A stretch of DNA of 64,000 nucleotides, taken from the NCBI RefSeq assembly GCF_018139645.1, contig NZ_JAGSPM010000002.1:1-64000 (forward strand). Reading direction: 5' to 3'. This DNA is from Affinundibacterium baiyunense (lineage in GTDB: Bacteria; Pseudomonadota; Gammaproteobacteria; Burkholderiales; Burkholderiaceae_D). Below the pieces are notes generated by a model. That model saw only the letters and a list, made by a program, of their open reading frames with translations, was not told the DNA's origin and did no database searches. Shown here one piece after another: positions 1 through 9,341 of the stretch; within the stretch, counting starts at the first letter, position 1, and each line of letters starts with the position of its first letter. Position numbers and translations under genes: made by a program.

Positions 1-227
1 TAATCCAGAGTATGTCACGCAAAGGTAATTGCCTCGATAATGCCGCGATGGAGAGTTTCTTTGCCGTTTTAAAGACAGAGTTCTTTTATCTCAATAAATT
101 CACAAGTGTCGAGCAACTTGAACGGGGTATCAAAGAATACATTCACTACTATAATCATGAGCGAATCAAACTAAAACTAAAAGGGCTGAGTCCTGTTCAA
201 TACAGAAATCAGCCCTCCTATGCATAA
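1..227 (+). mobile_element. IS3-family transposase (OrfB), C-terminal end, cut by window start
   Basis: The reading frame is open from the window edge, so only the last ~75 residues are visible. They begin with the [14 protein letters not shown] block, typical of the end of the DDE integrase core of IS3-family OrfB proteins, followed by the usual E-S-F-F-xxL-K-xE segment that holds the catalytic glutamate, and finish with the Y-N-xxR-xxxxL-xG-xSP-xxYR motif. The internal ATG at 12 is not a start. A matching terminal inverted repeat follows at 237-261, so this is the right end of an insertion sequence. Whether the rest of the element is intact cannot be seen. Confidence 0.9.
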
Positions 228-236
228 CTAACAAAC

Positions 237-261
237 TGTCCAACTATTTGGGGTCACTTCA
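237..261 (+). repeat. Right terminal inverted repeat of the IS3-family element
   Basis: Starts ten bases after the transposase stop with TGTCCAACTATTTGGGGTCA. Ends of the form TGTCCAAC...GGGGTCA...TTCA are common in IS3 elements. The left end and the target duplication lie outside the window, so the boundary at 261 is inferred from this pattern. Confidence 0.7.
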
Positions 262-294
262 TCTCCAAGCTTTTTTGTTTAGAAACAGATGCGA

Positions 295-1218
295 TCACTG
301 CACGTCAGGTATACCTTTTACATTACTACGATATGGTGGCAAGTTCGCCAAACTAACACCTTTGGCGCGCGCATATAAGGGCATGACTTCAGGAAAGTGC
401 TTACGGATTTCTTTAATTCGATCTTCACCAGCAGGGTGAGTGGATAACCATTTCGGTGGTGCTTTTTGATTCACCAAACCCATCTTTTGCCATAAGGTCA
501 CACCAGCGCGTGGATCAAATCCTGAACGTGCGGCTAAATCCATCCCAACGATGTCGCCTTCTGTTTCGTCTTCACGAGAAAATTTGAGCATCGCCACATT
601 ACCGGCAGTACCAGCAATTCCAGCAACCATGTTACCATCATAGCCTTTCGATTCAGCGAAGATACCAAGCAGTTTTGCTGCTCCACTCATTGCCATCGAT
701 TTGCCTGCTCGCTCTGCACCGTGTTCACGTAATGCATGGGCAATTTCATGTCCCATAATCATCGCCACTTCATCATCTGTTAACTTGAGTGTATCGAGAA
801 TGCCGGTGTAGAAAGCGATTTTTCCGCCAGGCATACAATAGGCGTTAATTTGTGTCGAGGCGATCAGATTGACTTCCCACTTCCACTCCTTCGCACGCGG
901 ATTCCACGGCAAAGCGAATGGGATCATCTTCTTTGCGATTGCGCGTAAGCGTATCACTTGCGGATGATTATCCGGCGCTAGCTCACGCTTTTGCTGCGCG
1001 GTTTGCATGGTCTGCATATATTGTTGCGCAGCTTGCCCTTCTAGTGCACCGCTGGGAACAATCTTACGCATTATCGACATCTTGCCGACATTCACTCCCT
1101 CTTGCGGCGCATTATTCTGCGCCAACACAGGTAAGCCGTAGATCAAACCAGCGGCAAGTAACAAAGAAGTAGATAAAGATTTCATAGCAAAATGATGATG
1201 TTTAAGTATTTTCATCAT
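295..1218 (-). CDS. M48-family zinc metallopeptidase, exported
   Basis: A secreted or periplasmic metalloprotease of the M48 family, likely involved in envelope protein quality control (as BepA and LoiP are in other bacteria). The zinc-binding motif H-E-I-A-H is seen in M-G-H-E-I-A-H-A-L-R-E-H, and a downstream E-D-E-T-E-G-D segment supplies the third ligand. A signal peptide (K-S-L-S-T-S-L-L-L-A-A-G-L, cleavage near V-L-A-Q) is preceded by a few extra residues. I chose the ATG at 1218 because GGAG sits about seven bases upstream; the frame stays open to 1245, and an ATG further in (K-S-L-S-T) would give a more standard signal peptide. No TPR repeats are visible, unlike BepA. The IS end lies directly downstream. 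Confidence 0.85.
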   Translation of the reverse strand: MMKILKHHHFAMKSLSTSLLLAAGLIYGLPVLAQNNAPQEGVNVGKMSIMRKIVPSGALEGQAAQQYMQTMQTAQQKRELAPDNHPQVIRLRAIAKKMIPFALPWNPRAKEWKWEVNLIASTQINAYCMPGGKIAFYTGILDTLKLTDDEVAMIMGHEIAHALREHGAERAGKSMAMSGAAKLLGIFAESKGYDGNMVAGIAGTAGNVAMLKFSREDETEGDIVGMDLAARSGFDPRAGVTLWQKMGLVNQKAPPKWLSTHPAGEDRIKEIRKHFPEVMPLYARAKGVSLANLPPYRSNVKGIPDVQ

Positions 1219-1301
1219 AACACTCTCCATTTTTTCTGACTGCAAAGTATTGTGAATTCAAATGTTCGCAATGCCAACAAGGTCTCAAGCACACAGGCGT
1301 A

Positions 1302-2840
1302 TCAAGCAATCAATTTTGAAGCAGATGCCGCATCATTTACCTTGCTTGCATTACCTGCGTTGTTCGCGCTTTCTAATACTTGCTTAATCCAAGGCAGCAT
1401 CAAATAAGCAGGGAACGCAAGTACAAACGTCAACAAGAAGTAGGAGGTATATCCCATCTCTTGCGCACCAACCCCACCTGCCCAACCAGCAATTGAACGT
1501 GAAAAAGCAAAAATGGATGACAAGATCGCATATTCTGTTGTGGCTTTCGATTTGTCGACAATCGCCATCATAAACGCCAAGAATGCACCAGTACCCAATC
1601 CCTGTGTCAATGACTCAATCGCACTCGCACTATACATAATCGCCTGATGTGACAATGCGATTTCGCTACCTTGCGCAACTTGCGGAATCGACATCGCCGC
1701 GATGACATAGCCTAAATTAGAAAATGCTTGTGTTAATCCAAGCAACCACAAACCTTTGTAAATGCCAACGCGATCGGTATACCAGCCACCAATCACACCA
1801 CCTGCTATCGACAATGCCAAGCCCAAGTTAACCGAAATCATACCGATCTGCGTATTCGTAAAACCACTATCAACCCAGAATGGTTTAATCATAAAACCAA
1901 TCGAGGAATCGGCTAATTTGAAGATGAGAATAAAGCAGATAATCACAAACGCATGCTTGCGATTTAGCAGTGAAATCAATGCACCGAAGACGGGACCGTT
2001 TTGCAATGATTCCCAATGTGTCGCAGAGATGCGCTGAAATCCATAACGGAAAATAAATGCAGCCAATAAAATCAAGGCCACAGGAATCGATTTAAACCAC
2101 CAAGTTTTTTTCAATACGGCGATGGATTCAATACTTAGCGCATTCATAATCGGCCACAACAAGGCCAAAATAAACATCACGATCGACAGCATGAGTGCAG
2201 GGCTTTCAGTAAGAAAACCAAATTCCTGATTTGCACTAACTTGATTTAAATTCGGATTACGCGCATCTTCTTTCGGTGCTGTCAAACTTAGTATCGCCAT
2301 GCCAACAAAAATCGCAGCTGACAACCAATAAGTCGCATTCCATCCAGCATAATCCGAGAACCATAACAAAGCACCTGCGGTTAACATGCCGACACGGTAA
2401 AACCCAATCCGAAATCCGTTAGCTAATCCATACTCACGCTTATCGAGTCTTTCTATCGTATAACCATCAATCGCAATATCATTGGTTGCTGACAATACCG
2501 TGAATACACCGATCGCTACCCAAACACCAGAACCAAAGCCAGCGTTATAGGCGAAATACATCATCACCAAGCCCATGCCAATATCGACCGCAGCCATCCA
2601 ATAACGATGCCGGCGCGTGTAGTCAATAACCGGTGCCCATAAAAACTTCAGTGACCACGCCAGTCCAAGCAAGCTGAGCAAACCAATCTTCGATAACTCA
2701 ACCCCCTGCTGCCTAAAATACACGGGAAATAAATCGTAAAACAATCCCAAAGGAAAGCCTTCTGAAAAATACAAAAGACTTACCCAGAACAATTTGGAAC
2801 GTAATAAATGCGATTTCGCAGCAGGTTCAATTTGATTCAT
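1302..2840 (-). CDS. AmpG-like major facilitator transporter
   Basis: A 512-residue membrane protein with about twelve or more hydrophobic segments. Its N-terminal part (S-E-G-F-P-L-G-L, then I-G-L-L-S-L-L-G-L and L-K-F-L-W-A-P) matches AmpG, the permease that imports anhydro-muropeptides from the periplasm for cell-wall recycling. The D-x-A-I-D-G-Y segment near residue 125 also fits this family. The start codon shares one base with the metW stop (TAATG), so translation is probably coupled and the gene is the third member of a metX-metW operon. Pairing of an AmpG-like gene with metXW is, from memory, common in Burkholderiales. The exact substrate is inferred from family only. Confidence 0.8.
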   Translation of the reverse strand: MNQIEPAAKSHLLRSKLFWVSLLYFSEGFPLGLFYDLFPVYFRQQGVELSKIGLLSLLGLAWSLKFLWAPVIDYTRRHRYWMAAVDIGMGLVMMYFAYNAGFGSGVWVAIGVFTVLSATNDIAIDGYTIERLDKREYGLANGFRIGFYRVGMLTAGALLWFSDYAGWNATYWLSAAIFVGMAILSLTAPKEDARNPNLNQVSANQEFGFLTESPALMLSIVMFILALLWPIMNALSIESIAVLKKTWWFKSIPVALILLAAFIFRYGFQRISATHWESLQNGPVFGALISLLNRKHAFVIICFILIFKLADSSIGFMIKPFWVDSGFTNTQIGMISVNLGLALSIAGGVIGGWYTDRVGIYKGLWLLGLTQAFSNLGYVIAAMSIPQVAQGSEIALSHQAIMYSASAIESLTQGLGTGAFLAFMMAIVDKSKATTEYAILSSIFAFSRSIAGWAGGVGAQEMGYTSYFLLTFVLAFPAYLMLPWIKQVLESANNAGNASKVNDAASASKLIA

Positions 2841-3448
2841 TATGCAGACTTCTTGCGTAAACGGAAAACCGCAAGACTACCACGCAAATTCGGTAACCAG
2901 TGTATCTGTTTGCCTTCATGTAAAGCGACGCATTCCATCACTTCTAAGCCAACATCATCCGCTAAATCGGCAAAGTCATAAATCGTTGCACAGCGTACGT
3001 TTGGTGTATCGTACCATTCAAATGGCAAGGATTTCGACACTGGCATTTTGCCGCGCAACAATGCGGTGCGATGAGGCCAATATCCAAAGTTGGGGAATGA
3101 AACAATCGCTTCGTTGGCAACCCGTGCAATGTCGCGCAGCAAAGGCTCAACGTGCTTCATCATTTGCAAAGACGATAAACACAAAACAGTATCGAACGCA
3201 TGTTCGGCAAAAATGCTCAAGCCATTTTCCATATCTTGTTGAATCACATTGATACCACGCTTGGCGCACTCTAGGACTTTGTCATCGGCGATCTCTATAC
3301 CATAGCCTGTGCATTGCTTATCGGTTTGCAGATACTCAAGCATGACGCCATCACCACAGCCAACGTCCAATACGTGAGCCTGTGGCGCAATCCAATCGGC
3401 AATAAACGCTAGATCTGGTCGTAACAACTTCAATTCTTGAACGTTCAT
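2840..3448 (-). CDS. metW: Methionine biosynthesis protein MetW
   Basis: A 202-residue class I SAM-dependent methyltransferase-like protein. The SAM-binding motif is V-L-D-V-G-C-G-D-G near residue 27, followed by the MetW-typical Q-Q-D-M-E and the S-F-P-N-F-G-Y-W stretch near residue 120. MetW is found next to MetX in many proteobacteria and has been shown in some to work with it in homoserine acylation; its own methyl-transfer substrate, if any, is unclear. Its start overlaps the metX stop by four bases (ATGA), so the two are translationally coupled. Confidence 0.95.
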   Translation of the reverse strand: MNVQELKLLRPDLAFIADWIAPQAHVLDVGCGDGVMLEYLQTDKQCTGYGIEIADDKVLECAKRGINVIQQDMENGLSIFAEHAFDTVLCLSSLQMMKHVEPLLRDIARVANEAIVSFPNFGYWPHRTALLRGKMPVSKSLPFEWYDTPNVRCATIYDFADLADDVGLEVMECVALHEGKQIHWLPNLRGSLAVFRLRKKSA

Positions 3449-4572
3449 GCAAACTCCTGCGCAATGCGATTGTAATAAGCAGCAATAAAATTCAGGTAAC
3501 GCGCATCATCTAACAAGAAGGCATCATGTCCGTGAGGCGCATCAATTTCTGCATAGCTAACAGTACGTCGATTATCCACCAAAGCCTTCACAATTTCACG
3601 ACTACGCTCAGGTGAAAAGCGCCAATCGGTAGTGAACGATGCCAACAAAAATTGCGCCTTCGTCACGGCCAAAGCCTTACTCAAATCACCGCCATGCTCG
3701 CGTGCTGGATCAAAATAATCGAGTGCTTTGGTAATCAACAGATACGTATTCGCATCAAAATAATCCGAGAATTTATCCCCTTGATAGCGTAGATAAGATT
3801 CGATCTCGAACTCGACACCATAGCCAAATTGGTAGTCGCCTGTTTTTAATTCACGACCAAATTTTTCTGCCATATCGTCATTCGATAAATAGGTGATATG
3901 GCCTATCATACGAGCAACACGTAATCCATTTTTAGGCACAACTTGATGCGCATAAAAATCGCCGCCATGAAAATCGGGATCAGTCAAAATCGCCTGACGC
4001 GCAACATCATTAAATGCAATATTTTGTGTAGATAATTTTGGCGTTGAGGCGATCACCACGCAATGACGCAAACGCTCAGGAAATAAAATACTCCAAGCTA
4101 AAGCTTGCATGCCACCGAGTGATCCACCCATCACAGCAGCAAACTGCGTAATTCCCAGCACATCAGCGACACGCGCTTGTGCGCGTACCCAGTCTTCTAC
4201 CGTAACAACCGGAAAATCTGCGCCATAAGGCTTGCCAGTCGCGGGATTGGTATGCATAGGCCCCGTTGAGCCAAAGCATGAACCCAAATTATTGATCCCG
4301 ATCACAAAGAACTTATTCGTATCGAGCGGCTTACCTGGCCCCACCATGTTGTCCCACCAACCAACATTTTTTGGTTGATCTGCATAATAGCCAGCGACAT
4401 GATGCGAGGCGTTCAGCGCGTGACAGACCAATACTGCATTTGATTTATCGGCATTGAACGTGCCGTAAGTTTCCACCATCAAAGTGTAGTCGGCGATACT
4501 CGCGCCGCTTTGCAATGGCAAAGCTTCGGTGAAGCGATACGCTTGTGGCGTGACGATTCCAACGGATGACAT
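3445..4572 (-). CDS. metX: Homoserine O-acyltransferase MetX
   Basis: Activates homoserine by O-acylation in methionine synthesis. The 375-residue alpha/beta hydrolase fold shows the nucleophile elbow G-G-S-L-G-G-M-Q (Ser about 151), the N-N-L-G-S-C-x-G-S oxyanion-region motif near 94-102, and the catalytic histidine in the late H-G-H-D-A-F-L-L segment. MetX proteins from proteobacteria that sit beside MetW often use succinyl-CoA rather than acetyl-CoA; sequence alone does not settle that here. It is the first gene of metX-metW-ampG. The leader holds a GAGACC/GGTCTC hairpin and a larger stem-loop (separate entries), suggesting control at the RNA level or by a repressor. Confidence 0.95.
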   Translation of the reverse strand: MSSVGIVTPQAYRFTEALPLQSGASIADYTLMVETYGTFNADKSNAVLVCHALNASHHVAGYYADQPKNVGWWDNMVGPGKPLDTNKFFVIGINNLGSCFGSTGPMHTNPATGKPYGADFPVVTVEDWVRAQARVADVLGITQFAAVMGGSLGGMQALAWSILFPERLRHCVVIASTPKLSTQNIAFNDVARQAILTDPDFHGGDFYAHQVVPKNGLRVARMIGHITYLSNDDMAEKFGRELKTGDYQFGYGVEFEIESYLRYQGDKFSDYFDANTYLLITKALDYFDPAREHGGDLSKALAVTKAQFLLASFTTDWRFSPERSREIVKALVDNRRTVSYAEIDAPHGHDAFLLDDARYLNFIAAYYNRIAQEFA

Positions 4573-4585
4573 AAGCTATTCCCTA

Positions 4586-4600
4586 GAGACCAAGGGTCTC
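4586..4600 (-). promoter_or_regulatory. Perfect inverted repeat just upstream of metX
   Basis: GAGACC-AAG-GGTCTC: six-base perfect arms and a three-base loop, ending about 14 bases before the metX start, just upstream of a GGGAA ribosome-binding site. It could be an operator or an RNA hairpin that affects translation. I know of no regulator with this site. Confidence 0.45.
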
Positions 4601-4622
4601 AACTTTAAAAAACATCTTCTAG

Positions 4623-4692
4623 GACTTAAGCAAAATTGCGTTGACTAGGCACGGCGAACGAGACGACGTCAACGTCTATTTGTATAAGTTCT
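4623..4692. repeat. Palindromic repeat, short copy (family shared with 11763-11863)
   Basis: Shares with the copy at 11763-11863 the left block CTTA-x-GCAAAATTGCG followed by TAGGC-x-CGG, and the right block CGAACG, then C-AGCGTCT or C-AACGTCT, TTT and TAAG. The ends are mutually complementary, so the element can fold into a long hairpin. This copy lacks about 30 central bases. It lies in the metX leader. Confidence 0.7.
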
Positions 4693-4704
4693 AATTTAAA
4701 AGGG

Positions 4705-4761
4705 GGCTAAAAGAGGGGCTGAATGGAGGAAGGTACTGCCGCATTCAAGCTCGCTTTAGCC
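4705..4761 (-). promoter_or_regulatory. Stem-loop in the metX leader region
   Basis: Outer arms GGCTAAA (4705-4711) and TTTAGCC (4755-4761) enclose inner arms GAATG (4721-4725) and CATTC (4742-4746). On the minus strand it would lie about 130-190 bases ahead of metX. It is a candidate structured leader or terminator/attenuator. I could not match it to a known SAM or SAH riboswitch. Confidence 0.35.
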
Positions 4762-4904
4762 GTATTTATTTGCTTAACTATCTATTTAGATAATCAAACT
4801 GCGCCCGCAAGCTGATTTCAAATCGGCGCAATGTGCGAAGGATAACCAAGTTAGCGTCGCAGGTCAAATTACTTGAGCTGCCAACATTTAGCTTGGAAAT
4901 CCCT

Positions 4905-4938
4905 TTTTGATCTCGACGCAAAGTCGTCGAGATCAAAA
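4905..4938 (-). terminator. Rho-independent terminator after mnmE
   Basis: Perfect 14-base arms (TTTTGATCTCGACG and its complement) around a CAAAGT loop, about 20 bases past the mnmE stop. On the minus strand the stem is followed by the T/A-rich end of the arm. Confidence 0.8.
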
Positions 4939-4957
4939 CAAACCTTAAATAACGAAA

Positions 4958-6370
4958 CTATTTCCCGATACAAAACCGTGAAAAAATGACGCCCAGCAAA
5001 TCATCCGAGGTGAATTCGCCCGTAATGCTATTTAACCTATCCTGCGTCAAACGCAACTCTTCTGCAAATAAATCCAAGGATTGATCATTTTGCGCGGCAT
5101 ACGCAGCAGCTTGTTCCAAATGCTCATGCGCATGTTTTAAGGCAATTAAATGACGTTCACGCGCTAAATACAATGATTCACCAGTCTGCTGCCAACCTGC
5201 TATTCGCAACAGTTCATGTCGTAACAAATCCATACCCAAATGCTCTTGCGCCGACAAGTACACTTGCGTCAAATCATTGACAGTATCGACACTAGGATGA
5301 TGGCCGGAAATGTCAATTTTGGTCCAAACACAAATCACCGGAACGTCATCGGGAAAGCGTGCCGCGATTTCCTCATCGGCACGGGTGGGACCGCGACTCG
5401 CATCAAGCAAATGCAAAATCACATCGGCTTTTTGTACTTCGTTCCAAGTACGCTCTATGCCTATGCGCTCTACCGCATCAATCTTATCGACGGTCTCGCC
5501 AAACTCTGGTTCATCCGAATCGTGGCGGATACCAGCGGTATCAATAATATTGAGTGGTATTCCTTCAATATGAATCGTCTCTGTGACCTTGTCACGCGTC
5601 GTGCCAGCAATCGGTGTCACGATCGCGATATCGTCGCCGGCCAAGGCATTCAATAAAGAGGATTTACCGACATTAGGTTGCCCTGCTAGCACCACATTCA
5701 AACCTTCGCGCAACAAAGCGCCCTGCGCTGCTTGTTCAAAAACTGCACGTAAGGCTTTTTGAATTTCACTGAGTTGACCACGTGCGTCGGATTTTTCTAA
5801 AAAATCGATTTCTTCTTCAGGAAAATCCAAAGTGGCTTCAACCAGCATGCGTAAGTGCACTACTTTTTCAACCAACTGATGAATCACTTTTGAAAACGCC
5901 CCCGACATCGATTGCGATGCCGATTTGGCAGCGGCTTCCGTCGATGCTTCAATCAAATCAGCGACCGCTTCGGCTTGCGCCAAATCGAGCTTATCGTTCA
6001 TGAAAGCGCGTTGCGTAAACTCACCGGGTTCAGCCAAACGCAAACCAACTTCTTTACCTGCCTCTAGGCAGCGACTTAGTAGCATCTGCATCACCACTGG
6101 TCCACCATGTCCCTGCAATTCGAGAACTTCTTCACCAGTATAGGAATGTGGTGCTTTAAACGAAATCGCCAAACCTTGATCGATCACCGTGCCATCCGTT
6201 TGTGTGAAATCAAGATAGGTCGCATGTCTTGGTTTCAAGACGGAGCTACCAAACAAATTGTGTAGGATCTCACTGAGATCTTTACCGGAAATACGAACCA
6301 CGCCAATACCGCCACGACCTGGAGCGGTAGCGATTGCAACGATAGGCGTACTGTCATAAGAATGTGTCAT
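4958..6370 (-). CDS. mnmE: tRNA modification GTPase MnmE
   Basis: With MnmG it forms the complex that makes the 5-carboxymethylaminomethyl group at the wobble uridine of certain tRNAs. The 470-residue protein has the N-terminal folate-binding domain ([16 protein letters not shown] at the start), a central G domain with P-loop [14 protein letters not shown] switch and D-T-A-G-I, and the C-terminal F-C-I-G-K with the conserved cysteine. A few extra residues after D-T-A-G-I-R (about 285-297) lengthen the switch II region compared with common homologues. It sits 116 bases downstream of a strong terminator after yidC, so it probably has its own promoter. Confidence 0.97.
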   Translation of the reverse strand: MTHSYDSTPIVAIATAPGRGGIGVVRISGKDLSEILHNLFGSSVLKPRHATYLDFTQTDGTVIDQGLAISFKAPHSYTGEEVLELQGHGGPVVMQMLLSRCLEAGKEVGLRLAEPGEFTQRAFMNDKLDLAQAEAVADLIEASTEAAAKSASQSMSGAFSKVIHQLVEKVVHLRMLVEATLDFPEEEIDFLEKSDARGQLSEIQKALRAVFEQAAQGALLREGLNVVLAGQPNVGKSSLLNALAGDDIAIVTPIAGTTRDKVTETIHIEGIPLNIIDTAGIRHDSDEPEFGETVDKIDAVERIGIERTWNEVQKADVILHLLDASRGPTRADEEIAARFPDDVPVICVWTKIDISGHHPSVDTVNDLTQVYLSAQEHLGMDLLRHELLRIAGWQQTGESLYLARERHLIALKHAHEHLEQAAAYAAQNDQSLDLFAEELRLTQDRLNSITGEFTSDDLLGVIFSRFCIGK

Positions 6371-6485
6371 GGGGAAATTCTATCCTTGCCAACAAGAGAG
6401 TTGTTGAAATTTTGCCGCCTTCTATGCTGAGTGATGTATCGTAAACACGACATGATCTGCAGCAAAAAAAGCCTTCTTTAATAGC

Positions 6486-6513
6486 AAAAAAGCCCATATT
6501 TATGGGCTTTTTT
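6486..6513 (-). terminator. Rho-independent terminator after yidC
   Basis: A6-GCCCATA / TATGGGC-T6: perfect arms with T/A runs on both sides, about 20 bases after the yidC stop. It separates the rpmH-yidC unit from mnmE. Confidence 0.9.
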
Positions 6514-6532
6514 GATGTGATCGATGAACTGC

Positions 6533-8251
6533 TTATCGATGTTCAGGTGGCACTATTTTATTGTTAATAACCCACTGCTGACCAATAGACAAAATATTAT
6601 TCACAACCCAATACAATACCAAACCAGATGGGAAGAACACGAACATCACCGAGAACAACAAAGGCATAAACAACATCATTTTTGCCTGAATTGGATCAGC
6701 AGGTGCTGGGCTCAACTTAGTCGTGATGTACATCGAAATCATGTACAAAATTGGCAGCACAAGATATGGATCTGGCTTAGTCAAATCAGTAATCCAACCG
6801 ATCCAAGGTGCGCCGCGCATTTCAACCGATGCCTGCAAGACCCAATATAAAGCCAAGAAAATCGGCATTTGAATCAAGATAGGTAAGCAGCCGCCGAGTG
6901 GATTAATCTTCTCGGTTTTATACAACTCCATCATCGCCATATTCAATTTTTGTGGCTCGTTTTTGTACTTCTCTTTTAAAGCCGTCATTTTTGGCGTGAC
7001 GACTTTCATTTTCGCCATACTGCGATATCCAGCCGCAGACAATGGGAACAAAGCCAACTTAATCGCAATCGTAAATACCACGATAGTCCAACCCCAGTTG
7101 CCGAGGAATTTATGCATAAATTCCATAATCCAGAACATCGGTTGCGCGATCATCGCGAAGTACCAGTAGTCTTTAACCAAATCCAAACCTGGTGCAATTT
7201 TTTCTAACACTGCTGATTCTTGTGGACCAGAATACAAACGCGAATCCATTGTGGCGGTGGCACCAGGCGCGACATTGCCCAACGCAACAATACTGCCAAC
7301 CGCATACAAGTTGGTGTCCACTTTTTTCGTGAATACCTCACGTGCCACTTTGTCTTGCGGAATAAATGCAGATACAAAGAAATGCTGAATCACAGAAACC
7401 CAACCGTCATTCGCTTTCGTCGACAAAACTTCTTTACCTGACTCGATTTTCTCGAAATCTAACTTACGGAATTTCTCTGCATCGGTGTACACAGCAGGCG
7501 CGTAGAATTCCACGTTACCGGTGAACATACTTCCGCCAGTTGGCTTGGTACCGTCATGAATCAATTGCATGTACAAAGATGGTGCGATCGGTGCCGCAGA
7601 ATTGTTTGTCACTGCATGTTTGACATCGATTAAATATTCACCTTTTTTGAAAGTGTAAGTTTTCGTCAGAGTCACACCATTTTGTTCAGAAACCAAGACC
7701 AAGCTCAATTCCTTCGCATCGCCCAAAGTACGATTGCCTGGTTGCGCCACGAAACCAGATTTATGATTGGGGAAATTACCGCCCACTAAACCCGTCTGTG
7801 CTTTGTAAATACGCGCTGGGACAACCACATCTTTAGTGCCACTAAACAAGCCAAAGAAACCTGTTTTTTCTTTACGAATCTGGTCACCACGTTGATCGAA
7901 TAAAACCACATTTTGGCTTGCATCAACGCTATCAGGATACTTCAACAATTCCAGACGCTTAATCTCGCCACCAATCGTATCAATATCCGCTTTCACGACG
8001 TCGGTAGTAATCGTGATAGTTTCACTCTTCACTTCAGTCGATGCCGCCGCTGCATTCGCAGGAGCTGCTGTAGTTGGGGCACTTGCGGAAGCAGCACCCG
8101 CAACGGCAGAAGCATTCGCTGTTTTCGCTTGTTGCGAAGGAGTCGCGGGAGAAAACATGGATTGTTTTCCGTTATGACGCATCCAGTTATCCCATAGGAG
8201 TAACAGAGACATCGAGAAAATAACCCAGAGGACGGTACGCTTTATATCCAT
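6533..8251 (-). CDS. yidC: Membrane protein insertase YidC
   Basis: Inserts and folds inner-membrane proteins, alone or with SecYEG. It begins with the family start M-D-I-K-R-T-V-L-W, an N-terminal membrane anchor, an Ala-rich linker (about 35-70), the large periplasmic domain, then the conserved five-segment core (F-W-I-M-E-F-M-H-K-F-L-G-N-W-G-W, K-x-N-P-L-G-G-C-L-P, and the final segment ending in Q-Q-W-V-I-N). I chose the ATG at 8251; the frame extends three codons to a GTG at 8260, but that form lacks the family start. It is the last gene of rpmH-rnpA-yidD-yidC and is followed by a strong terminator. Confidence 0.97.
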   Translation of the reverse strand: MDIKRTVLWVIFSMSLLLLWDNWMRHNGKQSMFSPATPSQQAKTANASAVAGAASASAPTTAAPANAAAASTEVKSETITITTDVVKADIDTIGGEIKRLELLKYPDSVDASQNVVLFDQRGDQIRKEKTGFFGLFSGTKDVVVPARIYKAQTGLVGGNFPNHKSGFVAQPGNRTLGDAKELSLVLVSEQNGVTLTKTYTFKKGEYLIDVKHAVTNNSAAPIAPSLYMQLIHDGTKPTGGSMFTGNVEFYAPAVYTDAEKFRKLDFEKIESGKEVLSTKANDGWVSVIQHFFVSAFIPQDKVAREVFTKKVDTNLYAVGSIVALGNVAPGATATMDSRLYSGPQESAVLEKIAPGLDLVKDYWYFAMIAQPMFWIMEFMHKFLGNWGWTIVVFTIAIKLALFPLSAAGYRSMAKMKVVTPKMTALKEKYKNEPQKLNMAMMELYKTEKINPLGGCLPILIQMPIFLALYWVLQASVEMRGAPWIGWITDLTKPDPYLVLPILYMISMYITTKLSPAPADPIQAKMMLFMPLLFSVMFVFFPSGLVLYWVVNNILSIGQQWVINNKIVPPEHR

Positions 8252-8287
8252 TTTATCCACTTGTGTATGTGTTAAAGATCGAAAAAG

Positions 8288-8578
8288 TTAACTATGTTGA
8301 CTGAGACTTGATGTGGAGGCATTTACTGATTTTTCATCCCCACTCACTACAGAATCTTGGCCCGATTTAGGTGGCACGAGATCAATTCCGCCAGGATGCC
8401 AAGGATGACACTTGCAAACCCGCTTGCAAGCCATCAGCGAACCTTTAGCCGCGCCATATTCACGAATTGCATCCGCTGCATATTCTGAGCAACTAGGATA
8501 AAAACGACAATTTTGTCCTAGCATAGGACTAATCGCGAGCTTATATCCACGAAGTATCAGTAGCAGCAGCTTTTTCAT
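8288..8578 (-). CDS. yidD: Membrane protein insertion efficiency factor YidD
   Basis: A small protein that helps YidC-dependent insertion. The conserved core is all present: L-x-L-I-R-x-Y-K-L-x-I-S-P, the C-R-F-Y-P-S-C-S-E-Y-A block near residues 25-35, and C-H-P-W-H-P-G-G-I-D near 58-67. The 96-residue length includes a Ser-rich tail of about 25 residues. Its start overlaps the rnpA stop by four bases, so the two are coupled. Confidence 0.95.
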   Translation of the reverse strand: MKKLLLLILRGYKLAISPMLGQNCRFYPSCSEYAADAIREYGAAKGSLMACKRVCKCHPWHPGGIDLVPPKSGQDSVVSGDEKSVNASTSSLSQHS

Positions 8579-9030
8579 GGTGCGCTCGATATCGTTAAAT
8601 TGGGAGATGAATTGATCGGCTTCAAAGAAGCCCTTTGCGAGACAAACAGGCGCAAAACCTCAACCCGCAAATCACGCTTCAATTGCGCGTTGGTCGCAGG
8701 ACCGGCTTTACTATTGACTGGCTTCGATAAACGCACAATGCAATCCACATTCACTAGATTAGACTGTCGAAAAATCTCACGCGTCACACGCTTGATCATA
8801 TTGCGCGTCGCTGCGCGCGGTGCAAAACGTTTTGCCGCAACGACACCAAGACGGGCATGCGGCAAATCGTTTGGGCGCGCATATAATACAAAATGCGCTG
8901 TTTTTTGCACAGGACGTAAACGAAAAGCGGATGAAAACTCATCCGCTTTAAGAATTCGTCGCTCCCGGGCAAAACTACCGCCGGACAACTGATATTGAGC
9001 TAGGTCAGGATTGGCAGTCAAATTAGTCAC
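8575..9030 (-). CDS. rnpA: Ribonuclease P protein component
   Basis: Protein subunit of RNase P, which trims tRNA 5' ends. It shows the family signature A-K-R-F-A-P-R-A-A-T-R-N-x-I-K-R-x-x-R-E near the middle, and R-R-I-L-K-A-D-E-F-S-S-A-F near the start. I chose the GTG at 9030 (about 151 residues, near the family length). The frame stays open to 9174, but those 48 extra residues would be encoded by a repeat-like 88-base palindrome between rpmH and rnpA and look unlike RnpA, so they are almost surely untranslated. The ribosome-binding site before the GTG is weak (AGGT). Confidence 0.9.
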   Translation of the reverse strand: MTNLTANPDLAQYQLSGGSFARERRILKADEFSSAFRLRPVQKTAHFVLYARPNDLPHARLGVVAAKRFAPRAATRNMIKRVTREIFRQSNLVNVDCIVRLSKPVNSKAGPATNAQLKRDLRVEVLRLFVSQRASLKPINSSPNLTISSAP

Positions 9031-9101
9031 AATAATTTTTAAACCTATTGAATCAACTAATTGACGATGTATCCGACTAGTCGCTCGGTATTCAAGAAAT
9101 T

Positions 9102-9189
9102 CAATTATAGGGAGATAGTGCAAGGCGTTTCCCGCAGCAATACTTGAGTATTGCGAGGACAAACAACGCGGCAATATCCCCTAGAATTG
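9102..9189. repeat. Long imperfect palindrome between rpmH and rnpA
   Basis: Arms run from CAATT (9102) to AATTG (9189) with TAGGGAGATA against TATCCCCTA, and a central perfect GCAATAC-TTGA-GTATTGC. The transcript would fold into one long hairpin between rpmH and rnpA. It looks like an inserted repeat element, but no second copy is in this window. Confidence 0.6.
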
Positions 9190-9206
9190 GATTTATTGGA
9201 TGCCGA

Positions 9207-9341
9207 TTAAGCTGCTAGGCGCTTACGGCCTTTAGCACGACGTGCGTTCAAAACTGCGCGGCCACCACGTGTTGCCATACGAGCGCGGAAACCGTGAGTG
9301 CGCTTACGACGAACTACGGAAGGTTGATAAGTACGTTTCAT
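9207..9341 (-). CDS. rpmH: 50S ribosomal protein L34
   Basis: A 44-residue basic protein: M-K-R-T-Y-Q-P-S at the start, [11 protein letters not shown] in the middle, and [16 protein letters not shown] at the end, the full L34 pattern with no gap. It is the first gene of the unit leading leftward from the origin, as in most bacteria. A GAGATCAAC ribosome-binding region precedes the ATG at 9341. Confidence 0.98.
   Translation of the reverse strand: MKRTYQPSVVRRKRTHGFRARMATRGGRAVLNARRAKGRKRLAA

Noticed and set aside
2842..3252. 136-codon open frame on the plus strand opposite metW
   Set aside because: It lies entirely antisense to metW, whose motifs are clear, and its translation looks like no known protein.
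4573..4904. SAM-II or SAH riboswitch ahead of metX
   Set aside because: I looked for the conserved core on the minus strand and could not fit it; only generic stem-loops are seen.
8253..8261. TTATCCACT, close to a DnaA box, at the start of yidC
   Set aside because: One mismatch, located in coding sequence outside the origin gap, and likely to arise by chance.
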